Position numbers and translations under genes: made by a program. Of a stretch of 64,000 nt of DNA, positions 24,767-35,299 are shown piece after piece; within the stretch, counting starts at the first letter, position 1; each line of letters opens with the position of its first letter. Source of the stretch: Polytrichum commune (taxonomy: Eukaryota > Streptophyta > Polytrichopsida > Polytrichales > Polytrichaceae); contig OX485805.1 in NCBI GenBank assembly GCA_950295325.1, forward strand, positions 48,632,758-48,696,757, written 5' to 3'. The notes under the pieces were generated by a model. That model was given only the letters and a program-made list of their open reading frames with translations. It was not told where the DNA came from and searched no databases.

Positions 24767-25151
24767 GGGTGAGTTTCCATGTAGGTTGCTTGCCCACCAA
24801 ATTCTAGTGTGAATAAGGACAAAGTTGCCCAAATGTAGATTAAAATATGGTTAGGTAGGATTCGTATGTGCCAACTACACCAAATATGATATTTAGTATC
24901 ACCAATTCTAATTGTCTTGCTCGATACTAATTGTGAACCGCGGTCTTAATCCTTCGGTGACCAACACTTGTAGGTCAAAGATTCTTTAGTGGACACATGA
25001 AAGTCTAGCAGCCCACGTCCATGGTCCTTTACATTCTAGTAGACCACCGGAATGGGGTTGGGTGAAAGCTTGTGCTTAACTATATGTGAACACCTCCGAC
25101 CCACTACTATCTAGAATCTAGTGGGCAAGTTGCCTACATGGAAACTCACCC
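24767..25151. mobile_element. PIF/Harbinger-like MITE (element D)
   Basis: The element is 385 bp with TIRs beginning GGGTGAGTTTCCATGTAGG. The first 19 bp are identical at both ends, and similarity continues through CTTGCCCAC and ATTCTAG. It is flanked by TAA at 24764-24766 and 25152-25154. A 3 bp TWA duplication with a GGG start is the Harbinger/Tourist pattern. There is no coding capacity. Confidence 0.88.
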
Positions 25152-25601
25152 TAAGAACTTTACAAGGTTTAGAGCAATCAACTCTAGAACAAGCATGCTC
25201 TACAATATGAGTATAACTATTACTACATTGTTTACATTTAATACTATGTGTTGGAAGTTAACACAAGTAAAAAATGTTGTGACCCAATGTGTTCTATGTG
25301 TGGGTTGAAAATTAAAGTGGCTTATAAAGCAAACAAGAAACTACTAATATTCAAATGTAAGACAATGAAAATATTTATGTTTTGACATTGCATCGATATC
25401 ACATTGTTCGACCCACATGTTTTCATATTCATGTGTTGGTTCCATATTCATTTTTTCTAACATATGATATTGTGGACACAAAATTGACACAAGTCAAAAT
25501 CAAAACTATCGTGGTATGCCAAATGTAGTGTACTACAATACCTATAGGTGTAAAAGGTATACCTAGTCTCCTAGCTTTACTGTTCCCTGCTACATACACC
25601 T

Positions 25602-26210
25602 CTGTGTCTGGAGAGATTTTTGAGCACAATCGGTTGAGATCCTAGTGTTTCCAAATTTGGTTACATGTTGACATCTTTGGATGTGCATATTATTTATCTC
25701 TAGATTCCCCTAAAATGATCAGTAATTTTTCCGAAGTCTTGAAATTCAACCAGTTATTTCTCATAGCATGGCCACACCGGGCCATCTAAGCGTCTAGTTG
25801 GTCCGGGGGGGCCCGCACTAGCGGCCACTATGGCCAGAGCTAGGCAGGTGCCTCAACTAGCTAGTTGCAAGGCACCCCCCCCCCCTTGCAACCAACCAAG
25901 CAAGGTGCCTACCCGTTGCCTCCGGCCAGGCATGTTGGGTTGGTTGGCTGCAAGCAACAAAGGACAAGTCAAGCCACTTTTAATTTTTTTTAATTCAAAG
26001 TTTTATTTTAAATGTTGGGTAGAGGCCTCAATCCCTACCACAAACCCAACTATAGAGCAAGTTGATGCCATGCCACACCGAGCAGGCCCAACCTGTTGGC
26101 TCCCAGGGCGGGACCACCAACTAGTTGGGCCAGGACCAACCAGTGTGGCCAGGGTATCAAAGTCAACCAGTTCATCTGTAACTAGCTATTGGTTCCCCCC
26201 GTTCATTAAT
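25602..26210. mobile_element. hAT-like MITE (family G), copy 2, split by a nested insertion
   Basis: The left part (about 25,602-25,755) matches copies 1 and 3 through GAGATTTTTGAGC, GAGATCCTAGTGTTTCC, the GTTACATGTTGACATC stretch and GAAGTCTTGAA. The right part (about 26,164-26,210) supplies ACCAGTTCATCTGTAACTAG and a CCCCCCGTTCATTA end. The end octamers ATACACCT and ATATACCA agree at 6 of 8 positions, which is weaker than for copy 3. The middle is a separate GC-rich element. Confidence 0.65.
25756..26163. mobile_element. GC-rich MULE-like element nested in MITE copy 2
   Basis: A 408 bp insertion is flanked by a perfect 9 bp direct repeat, CAACCAGTT (25747-25755 and 26164-26172); one more matching base makes it 10. 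Comparison with copy 3 gives the empty-site sequence CAACCAGTTCATCTG. The ends are imperfect inverted repeats sharing TGGCCACAC[C/T]GG after an AT-rich tip. The interior is GC-rich, with poly-G, poly-C and several CTAGTTG motifs, unlike the AT-rich surroundings. A 9 bp duplication suggests the Mutator-like superfamily. Confidence 0.65.
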
Positions 26211-26229
26211 ATATACCAAGGACTTATTT

Positions 26230-27630
26230 TTGTTTTGAACCCAGAAAAGTTTCCAAGGTGCCCGAACACAATGATGATGAATCATCACATGGGTCATGCT
26301 CATCGAACTCGTCATTTATCCGACTGTGGAAACAATGAGTGTGAATGTTTATCTTGTGTTAGCCACCTATGATTATTAATTGATATTCCTCCTCTTAAAC
26401 TAGGTAGGCTCATCACATGAGGACGATTGCAACGTCAATCCATTATTTGGACAATGACATTCTCTAAGGCTGAGTCTTGCCAGTGTGAAGTTAGATTGGT
26501 AGACGAATGAAGCCTTCGTTATAGGCATTATTGTAACAATTGTCTTCACATTGAAAACATGGCCAAGAACATTATTGTTATTATTCTTAACACTATCATT
26601 GCAGTTGATGGCAGGTCTCAGTGGCATATGAGGGTCGAAAGCATGTCAAATAGTAAATAATGAGTGATAAATTAAACTTGTCTGCTGAGCACAAAACCAC
26701 AACAAAAGTCCATTACAAAGCGGCAGCCCCCCAAAATCATTTTTTTTCATTCCCGAACAAATATTGTTTGAGATTTGTAGGAGCTTGGCTAAAAAACTTG
26801 GTTGAATATAGTCTGCCAAGGTACAATAGACACTTAGGCACCTTCCCTTTTGCTAGTTGTTCTACCAAAAAAAATATTTTTTCTTGGGTTTAGGTGGGTA
26901 CTATGGGCCCTCTGCCATCCACCTTCATTCAACTAACTGAAGTGGACCTCACCGGTGTTGCCTACAATTCTTGGCTAATTTTGGTTCAAAGCCGTTTTGC
27001 CTTGAGATGTAATATAAGAAAGAAGAAAAATGTTAAATCAACCGCACATTGGTTAAATTGACCACAATCAATATGTAAGGTGTCAACTAGGCTTTGATTT
27101 GTCATCCAAGCCGACCAAGTTTAATAATTCTAATACATACTTGATAACTTGCTCCTCTTCACGTGTACGGGAAAAAGAATCAAATTTTGACATGTCATGT
27201 GACTGCGCAATGTGTCTTTGTGGTCGTTCTAATGAACTGCCTGGTCGATTTAACAATTCCCCAAACTTATTAGGAAGCATTGCCATGTGTTTTTGCAAAG
27301 GCATGGAATTACATTGGATATGCCCAAGGCATTAAAAGTCTTCTGAAGGGCCTTGGAGCATATTCTGGGAAGCATATTATTGTGAACCAACACACATCCA
27401 GTGCCTGCAGGAGGCTTTCCACAGAGAAAATCCTTGCCATCGTTTTTCTGTCCCCTTTAATCTGCTCTCATCAAGTTGTGTATGAGAACTGCCTTTCACA
27501 CAAAGTGCATTTAGTACAAATGGTAAACAGTGTTTACTCCATGCTTTATGAAACTCGGGCTTGGTGGCAAGCTTTTCTTGAGAATCGGTTTCTTCTTGTT
27601 TCTGCACAACTTTCCTGGCTGCAGTAGAGT
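26230..27630. other. Intergenic region, possible old coding debris
   Basis: No gene could be established. The minus-strand segment about 27,083-27,290 has an open frame ending KYVLELLNLVGLDDKSKPS that reads like protein but matches nothing I recognise. No splice pattern connects it to neighbours. It may be a transposon or gene fragment. Confidence 0.3.
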
Positions 27631-27638
27631 AATTTGTA

Positions 27639-28312
27639 CAGTAATCTCCTGCTTAAGTACGCACCCCTTTAAGTACGCAACCTGGTTAAGTTCGCAATTT
27701 TTTTGACAGAAATTAGGGTTCATACTTTATTGTTTGAACATGTCATGTAGAGTCATTTGCTGTGAATGCATGAATATTTTACGCTTAACATTTAACGTCA
27801 AATTGTTAACGTTTCGTTGAAACGTCTCAAACGATCATCACAGTTCATCATACATCTGTCCAGCTTGTGTTTGAACATTGGAGTGAAGCAATTGGTTGTC
27901 AATATCGAGGACAATGTTGTGTAGAGCTTCACAACCTTTATTGCCGATCTTCTAGCTTGATAAATCGGCCAACAGAGGCGTAGAACATTTTCGATTTAGC
28001 ATCAACAGACATTAGCGCCATTTGTTGCAATATGTTCTCCCGATTGTCCTAGACTTTCCAGATGGCGCCTTCAGTGACTTCATACTCCTACCCCAATGCC
28101 CGCTTGCTCAGCACGTTCGGCTTGCTGAACTTTGCAACGCTTTCACATCGTTGGGCTTTGGTCCAACAGGTTGCTTTAGGTCTCATCCGTTTCCTGTTGT
28201 GATTCATTGAATTAGAGGGTCTAGAGAACGATATGAGTAAAGTATGCACCTACCAACTAAGTGCACACCAATGGCTCCAATTCAAAGTGCATACTTAAGT
28301 GAGAGATTACTA
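27639..28312. mobile_element. pogo/Tigger-like element, copy 1
   Basis: The element is 674 bp. The left end is CAGTAATCTCCTGCTTAAGT, followed by repeated AAGTACGCA motifs. The right end closes with ACTTAAGTGAGAGATTACTA. It is flanked by TA on both sides (27637-27638 and 28313-28314). CAGT...CTC...TTAAGT ends with internal AAGT(A/T)CG repeats and a TA duplication resemble pogo/Tigger elements. The minus strand keeps decayed protein-like pieces (DIDNQLLHSNVQ, then MTLHDMFKQ) with several stops, homologous to pieces in copy 2. Confidence 0.75.
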
Positions 28313-28329
28313 TAAAGTAAAGCGGATGA

Positions 28330-31020
28330 GCCCACGGGTTTAGTCCCAAACTTTGAGTTTGTGAGGTTCCACCCAAAGTCGCCCAAGTTTTCTTAATGCT
28401 TAAATTATCATACACATAGAGTGGTGTCATGCGATTAAAAATCGGTTTTTTCTAGCTTGTCCTACTAGGATGGGTGGGCCAAGCTAGCCTTGCATAAGCC
28501 AATCCGGGATTTAAGAACACGGGTCCCATGTGCATACCCTATTTTAGATCCTAAAAATCTCTCAAAGTTTGAGAGATGGAAAGAGGAGGTCTCAAAAATT
28601 TCAGTCAACTTTCAAAATAGGCTTCGATACATGACGAGCTCACAAGCTCTTAAGAGAAAGTTTCCTCAAAGGAGGACCAAACCCAAGGTTTCATCCTTCT
28701 TTTGAGGCTCTTGTGAGGGACTTTACGGATAACTCTAATGTCTGCAGATAATATAGTAGATAACAGCAGATAAAATGATGTCATAAAAAGACACAAATCT
28801 TGAAATCTAACTTCGTTTCATTAGCCTATTTAAAGAAGAATCCATCCTAGGTGGCTCTAAATAAATTACCACAACACTTCGACACGCGATTTCATTACCA
28901 CTTGTGAAAGGCATGTTCCAAATTGCACGGGTAGGGTATATTGCGTAAAAACCTTTGATATTTGGTGCCACACAAAAACAAAGTATGTGCCTGCAGCAAA
29001 CTGTAAAATGCTTCCGACATATACCTTGATGCCAGTTCATTGGTGTGAAGGTGCTCATTGGTTAGGGAAGATACAACCCACAAGCTTGTGGTTGCTATCC
29101 CTCATTGGGTACGGCTTGATTCCTTCCACCATGGAAACAAGCTGGCAATCAATGTCAATGTAGCAACTTGTAGCATCAGAAACTTGCAGCATCAGAAACT
29201 TGCAGAAAGCTATTATCCAAAACACAATTAATGTTGTGTGGAGGTGCACACTTGTCTCGTAAGTTACGTTACATAAGTAGTTGATGTTCATGTTGGCTTC
29301 CGCATCCCTCATTTAAACTGCACCGTAGGAGAAGCTCCAATAATTGACCCCATCAATTCTTTGTCTGCAACTCGACAAAATTTAGGGCAAGGCCATTCAT
29401 CATGCAGCATGCCTGCATCTGAGATGATGTAGTAAATTAAGCAACTCTGATAAGGCACATGATGAAAAGCAACCCAGATATTGCGTCTTCCAACATTTTC
29501 AGCACCTTGTCTGAAAGGTTCTGAATGAAGATTCTTTACTATGTCTAGTTACCTAACAAGCTGCTGACAAGGTCGAAGATGCTCCATGCCGTCTGTTTAC
29601 TTGCCAAGATGAGACTCTGCCCCGCAGGCCTTCTCAAGGTTTGAATGCCACGATCATGAAAATTGCACCAAACACTGATCCCACTGCAATGGTGGGCTCC
29701 TGGGCTCCTCCAAGCTCGAGGTGCCTGCTACCCAGTCTGAGGGACAGGTGACGTAAGAGGTGACATTTTCTGAGGTGAATTGAATTCGTTTCTCTGCTGC
29801 ATCATCTTCCATGTCCATCTGAAGTAGAACAGTGGCAGACATGCATGTAGAGAAAGTCTCCATTTAAATCTCAGCTATGGAAACTGCAGATTGACACTGA
29901 GTGCACGTCTCTAATATGCAAATGAAATCCTTTCCCTGTCTAAGTTACACTTACAGTTGTCAACATTCACTGCCTCCATTGATGTTCCAACTGGAGAAAC
30001 ACAACCAAAACTTCTATCTTCTGCGAACAATGGTGCAAATTGCAACCATAGAAACCAGAATTGGTGCAATAATTTTTCCAATATGGACATAGGCTGTTTT
30101 TCACGCAATCATGATTGAAGTAAGTATCCTGCATCATATGATTGTGACAGCAAAGCTCTGAATGCTTACGAAAAGCTTCAGGATTGAATGTAAGCACCCA
30201 CTAACTATTTTGTATTCTGAGCTGAATTTATCAATGGAATTGTAGAAAAGATCTCTGCCAATCTCACTAATACCAATCAGAGGTAGAAGTGTAGGGGAAG
30301 CCTTCAAACCTATCTTATGTCTACTTTTTATTAGAAGTCAATAAGATGGCTTGCGATGTAATTCAGTGTCTCTTTTGCGTTTCTGGTAAATCTCAAAAAC
30401 AAAGACAACATCAAGGAGCCCTATCTTGACTTTGACGAGCTCCAGAGGAAGCAATCCACTTCTGCAAGTATTGTATAAATAGACACGAACTTGATCAGAT
30501 GCATAAGGCCCAATTACCTTTGCAGATGACAGAGGTTACCGAGTTGAACAGCTCAATATTTTTTTACCTTGTTCACGTTATCCCTGGACGATGAAGATGA
30601 TCATCCACTAAATTTAGGGTTCTTTGGAATTTTGCTACCGACAATTTGATATCATCCACCGCAATCTCATTAGGCTGATCCCTCCACTCTAATGACGAAC
30701 TCCCTGGTGCCATGCACATTTGTTTCTAAAATGAACAGACTTACAGGTGTGCATTATTGCGACCAAACAAGGATAAAACGAAGAAATTGACCAGCAAGAC
30801 TTTGAAATGAGGACTCAAAGGTGCACAAAAAGGTAACAGGCCAAGAAGGATTAAGCTTATCACCTCTGCTTCATTGAAGGATGATCAACAACTATAAGAT
30901 GAATGGCCGGGGAGTTCAAAGACGGTTTATGGACAACACATCTTGAAGGATGAAAATCTCACAGGTGAAATCCAGTTGAACTATCTGAAGTGGTCTGATC
31001 TTCCCTGTGCTCGGTCCATG
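28330..31020. other. Gene-poor region with protein-like fragments on the minus strand
   Basis: No complete gene is supportable. The minus strand at about 30,350-30,740 has two plausible protein-like stretches in different frames, one with SSLEWRDQPNEIAVDDIKLS and one with GPYASDQVRVYLYNTCRSG. Another, at 29,863-29,654, starts METFSTCMSATVLLQMDMED. They could be exons of an unrecognised or degenerate gene. Joining them gave no convincing phase-consistent model. Confidence 0.3.
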
Positions 31021-31170
31021 CTATGGAAAGAAAAAGAAAAAAAACAAAAGTTCTTGGGAAACGTAGCTATCTGAGAATCTTAAGCCGAAATTAGAGTTGG
31101 AAGGCACTTTTAGTAGTACAGAGTCCCATACAAAGTCCACTCCACAAGAAGGAGCAGCACTTGAGAAACC

Positions 31171-31785
31171 CTGCCAGAGCTCCTGAGGAGAGAGTTCCAG
31201 GAAGTGACTATTTCGTCTCGATATCGTCATTACAATCGATTGTCACACGCATTGCCCTTGTAACGCGTTATTTCTAAATTCTACAGTGAAGGCAACACCA
31301 GTATGTGAATCATTCATAAGTAATGTTTGTCTTTCCGTGTGCAAATTTCATGCATGGCATTAAGGTAAAGACGCAAAAACAGAATCCAAAAAGAGCATTC
31401 ACGCCCTTTGATGAGAATGAGCATCCATTAATCCATCACGGTCACGATAAGGCTTGCACCTGAGCAACCCTGCCAGAGCTCCCGAGTAGAGAGCTCCAGG
31501 AAGTGACATTTTTTCTAAGTGACATTTTTTCTTCTCAATATCACCATCACAATAGATTGTCACACGCATTGCCTTGGATCATGTTATTTCTAAATTCTAC
31601 AATGAAGGCAACGCCAGTACGTGAATCTCGTAAATAATGTTGTTTCAACCTGTGCAAATTCCATGCATAGATGGCATGAAGGTAAGAACGCTAAAGACAC
31701 TAAACCACAATTCAAGAAGAGCGCTCTCGCCCTTTGATGAGGATCGCCCATCAATTCATCACGGTCACGACGAAGATTGCACCTG
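31171..31785. repeat. Tandem duplication (~300 bp x 2) at and beyond the 3' end of UFC1
   Basis: Two head-to-tail copies: about 31,171-31,465 and about 31,470-31,785. Shared landmarks are CTGCCAGAGCTCC, GATTGTCACACGCATTGCC, the GTTATTTCTAAATTCTACA stretch, GCCCTTTGATGAG and CATCACGGTCACGA. The inner copy runs through the UFC1 stop codon at 31,765; the outer copy is a duplicate of the 3' end and untranslated region. The copies differ at many positions. Confidence 0.85.
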
Positions 31786-32286
31786 CTTCTTCTCCTTGTG
31801 TTGAATCACACCCGTGTCGACAAGATGAGGAATCTCAGCAGCAAGCCACGGTCCTAACCCTAAACACAGAGCATGTGCAATTCCAAACCTAGGGCAATTC
31901 TTCGCCCACAGCGGCTTGAAGTGGATCGTTAAGCAGATTTTCCCGCCCCTGTACATCTTGGCAGTCTTGCCGTCCAGCTCCGGAAGCTCCAGCTCGGGGG
32001 CCGTGGCGGGGTATGTTACCGGAATCTCGAACTGCAAATCGAACTCGTACTTGAGCAGGTTATGCACGTACCAGCACTTGCCCTTCCACTTGGTGCCGTC
32101 CTCGTTAGGGGAGATCCGGAACCAGTCGTTGTCTCGCTCCTTGTTCATCTCCATGTACTTGATGAGCGCCATGAACTCCTCCTTCCGCCGCTGCAGCCAT
32201 TTCTCGCCGTCCCGAGGCCCAGCTCGCGTTGTGAGAAGTGGAATTTTGGACACCGTCGACTTGGTTGTTGTGTCCCACCCGTCCAT
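31765..32286 (-). CDS. UFC1: UFC1, UFM1-conjugating E2 enzyme
   Basis: The E2 of the ufmylation pathway: it accepts UFM1 from the E1 (UBA5) as a thioester and hands it to the UFL1 E3, mainly for ribosome and ER-associated targets. This is a 173-residue, single-exon gene with an ATG at 32286-32284. It spans the full family length (human UFC1 has 167 residues). Family hallmarks seen: the N-terminal helix region with [56 protein letters not shown], the [11 protein letters not shown] segment and [19 protein letters not shown]. The catalytic cysteine is Cys118 in GGKICLT. The C-terminus is Lys/Gln/Ser-rich. The coding region is markedly GC-richer than the flanks. Confidence 0.98.
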   Translation of the reverse strand: MDGWDTTTKSTVSKIPLLTTRAGPRDGEKWLQRRKEEFMALIKYMEMNKERDNDWFRISPNEDGTKWKGKCWYVHNLLKYEFDLQFEIPVTYPATAPELELPELDGKTAKMYRGGKICLTIHFKPLWAKNCPRFGIAHALCLGLGPWLAAEIPHLVDTGVIQHKEKKQVQSSS

Positions 32287-32289
32287 CGT

Positions 32290-33890
32290 TCCCTTAACTT
32301 ACCTGCTATCTCTACAGACTCCTTCAATCCTCTTCAATCCTCGACAAACTTTGAAACACATGCACACAGAACAGAGCAATTTTGGTGACGATGGAACTAC
32401 GAGCGTCGTGCTTGGCGTACAGAGTCAGCCGGAGTGACTCAGTAAGCTGAAAGCTTTTTGGGACATCACCAACAGACTTTGTAGTCCTGGAAGATTGGTC
32501 ACCTTTTCCTACTAGCTAACCTAGCTCACAACATTGAAAATAGAGACTATTATCTATTGTGTACCTATCTATTTATACACATTTAGTTTTTGCAATATGA
32601 CATGTTCACATGGGAACATCCTCCGTTCCTCCTTCACTTTAAGTTTGTAACTAGGATTTAAGTAGATATGGACATGAGACTTATCCAAAGTTGATAATGC
32701 TTCTAAAGTGTGTTTTGCACAGTTGGGAAGACTATGATGAAAATCTCAATTTTAGATGCTTAGAGAAGCAAGATGGTCAAATAATCCCTATGGATGTGCT
32801 ATTTTTCACAAATAACACAGTGTGCATGCAATTAACATGTGCTACAACAAAAGATGCAGTTCACATTTAGAATTAGTTGATGACATTTCTACCATAGGGT
32901 CTACCAATAGAAGTGCACATATAAATTTCATTATGTCTGGAATTCATGCATAAGTCTAGAATTACTTAAAACATAACTACATACTTCTTTGAGCTCTAAG
33001 AGTCACAAAATTCAAAGGTGAAACTTTGAAGTAAAGGATAAAAGACATTTACTACTAGCACCCTACTAACATCACTAAGCATTGGTGGTCGGTTCTTGAG
33101 TTTCCTTTACTAACCACATAAGACAAGTCTTAGTAATCTTCAAATTCAACATAGTGTCTCTTAAATTTTAAGTACAATACCCTGGGAACCAATTCCTTGG
33201 CCCAAGGTTAAGGCAGTTGTTTTTAGACTCCAAACCAGTTGAAATCTAAGAGTGCATAAGTATATCCACTAGTAATTCATGAATTATGTCTCGCAAAGTC
33301 ATGGCCCATGAACAAGCTGGGTATGTTGAGTAATGTTATGTACTTTAGATCATGTATACATGATCATTTCTTTGCCCACGTTGATATATGTCAAATCGTG
33401 AAAGTTTGTCCACTACAATAGTTCATTTATTGTTATTACTATTCTACAACTTTGTCATATGCACATTTCCACAAGCTTAAGTCCATGATTTCACATTTGA
33501 GATTTATTGCCTCAAGATGAAGGGGTGGCTAAAGAGTGGACAACAACCAATCGTTATGAACATAAGAAACATTTTCAATTTGTATGTGCGATGTTACAGT
33601 GGACACATCAATCCCATAGATTCGAAATCCATGTCATTCATCCAACTTGATCAACAACTTAGGAAGACTCAACTTGATCGACGTGTCCATAGGGAAAGAC
33701 ACCTCTGATGTTGCCGCCTGGCATGAACTACGGTGTTGCACCCATAAAGAATACAATTATGTAAACGATTGTGCTATGTGCATGGAGAGAGAGAATTATC
33801 ATATACAAACATCCATCTCATCCACACAACATAAAAACTTGTCAATGACCTCATATAAGTTTGTCGTTCTTGGGAAGAGGGAATTATCAA
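32290..33890. other. Intergenic region upstream of UFC1
   Basis: The first few hundred bases should hold the UFC1 promoter (minus strand), but no clear TATA box was identified. The rest is AT-rich with no supportable gene. Confidence 0.4.
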
Positions 33891-33894
33891 GTAC

Positions 33895-34240
33895 GAGTGT
33901 ACCTTTTATATAAATTTCATCCAACAAAAAAGCCTTGAAAATAATATGCAACCCAGAGGTTACTTTTTATTTCATTTGACACCGGGAATTAGTTATAAAA
34001 CCCCCAAATTAGTCTACCCAAGGTCATTGAGACGAATTGGCAACAAACCTACAAGGGGTTAAGTTTTTATGTTGGATGAATGACATGTACACTCATATAT
34101 GATAAGTCCCTCTCCGTTACCAATTCGTCTCAAATGACCTCAAATAGTCTAATTATGGTGTCAAATCAACTAAAAAGAGTAACCTCCGGAGTGCATACTA
34201 TTTCAGGGCTTTCATGTTGGATGAATGAGAGGTACACTCA
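33895..34240. mobile_element. Foldback / long-TIR element
   Basis: The left arm (about 33,895-34,045) and right arm (about 34,117-34,240) are inverted copies with indels. Shared stretches are GAGTGTACC, TTCATCCAACA, GAGGTTACT, the ATTTGACACC stretch, AGGTCATT and GAGACGAATTGG. The loop also carries ATGTTGGATGAATGA followed by GTACACTCATATATGAT, a direct copy of the right edge at about 34,213-34,249. No clear TSD was found, so the exact ends are uncertain. There is no coding content. Confidence 0.75.
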
Positions 34241-34932
34241 TATATGATATATAATTCCTTCTTTCTATGTGCATCACCTGAATCTAGGGCTGAAAAAGTT
34301 CCATGTGGTCTACAAGACAACCCACATGAAGAGCGAATGACGTGTCCTTTAACCTTCCTTGACCAGGATGAAGTGGCATCAATAAATAGTCTAGGTGGCA
34401 ATCTGGACTCATACAACTTGATGAGAACTGATGAATACGTCTTCCCAAGTAACTTCTCGTCATCCTGTCAGTACAGCACTGGCACATGCGAAGGGCTTGC
34501 TTATTTGCCTCTGTAGTTGATCACGATTAAGTGCTGCACAGAGAGACATCCTTTCACGGACTAAAATCTATCCGGCATTGATCATGTGCTGCACAGAGAG
34601 GCTATAAATCCCGTTCCCTGACAGAAATCCATGCGTCAATGAAGCTGTAAATCATTCAGCACAAGGAATGAGAAACGGTGGACTATGGCCGGCGCCTGTG
34701 AGTGTGCTCACCAACTCTACCTTGCTCTGAGCAACATGATGCCACAAGTTTGACCATCAGCTATCCAGAGAAGCTTTTTTTCAGTAAAACATGTGCTCGG
34801 ATTTAGTTTCATTGCATGCTCCATCCCGATGGGCACTTGATCATCCGCATACATTTGAGTGGAACATCTTGCTTAACTGTTAGTATAGGATCAGCTGCAA
34901 CGTCTGAAGTAATTTTAGCTGCAGCTATAGTG

Positions 34933-35283
34933 ATGAGGAGCTGGATGCCAGTTGCCTTTGCTCTAATAGTCTTCATGGCCTGGCCATGGCAGTGGAGGTG
35001 CATGCAGCTGGCGCAGCAGTTACACAGTCTGCACCTTCTTGCAACATAGCAGCGGATGTACCGGTGGACTGCACCGTGTACGTGACGGGCCAAAGGAAAA
35101 CACCGTTAAAGACCTGATGCAAGCAAGTGCAGAACATCCTATTGCAACCCCACGGCAACGTGTGCCTCTGCAACACCTTGACGAGCGGCACCCATACTGA
35201 AGGGCTTCAACGTGGCACTACTTCTCAGTCTCCCTCAGAAATGTGCGCTCAATAGTTACTTCAAGAAGGGCCAAAAATGTGAT
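34933..35283 (+). pseudogene. Broken non-specific lipid-transfer protein (8-Cys, LTPG-like) gene
   Basis: Reading across three segments gives a recognisable nsLTP: a hydrophobic leader from the ATG at 34933 (RSWMPVAFALIVFMAW), then CNIAADVPVDC, a VYVTGQRKTPLKT stretch, KQVQNILLQPHGNVCLCNTL and, in another frame, LKGFNVALLLSLPQKC. All eight cysteine positions of the 8CM motif can be placed (C, C, CC, CxC, C, C). The frame changes near 34,980 and again near 35,190. The first Cys of the CC pair is replaced by a TGA stop at 35115-35117. Such proteins are secreted, often GPI-anchored, and carry lipids to the cell surface and cuticle. Three disabling changes argue for a pseudogene rather than introns, which cannot explain the TGA. 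Confidence 0.78.
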
Positions 35284-35299
35284 GGTGTGTCAGAGACCC

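Noticed and set aside
31916-32437. Plus-strand 173-residue open frame over UFC1
   Set aside because: It lies antisense to the clearly conserved UFC1 coding sequence, and codon and motif evidence favour the minus strand.
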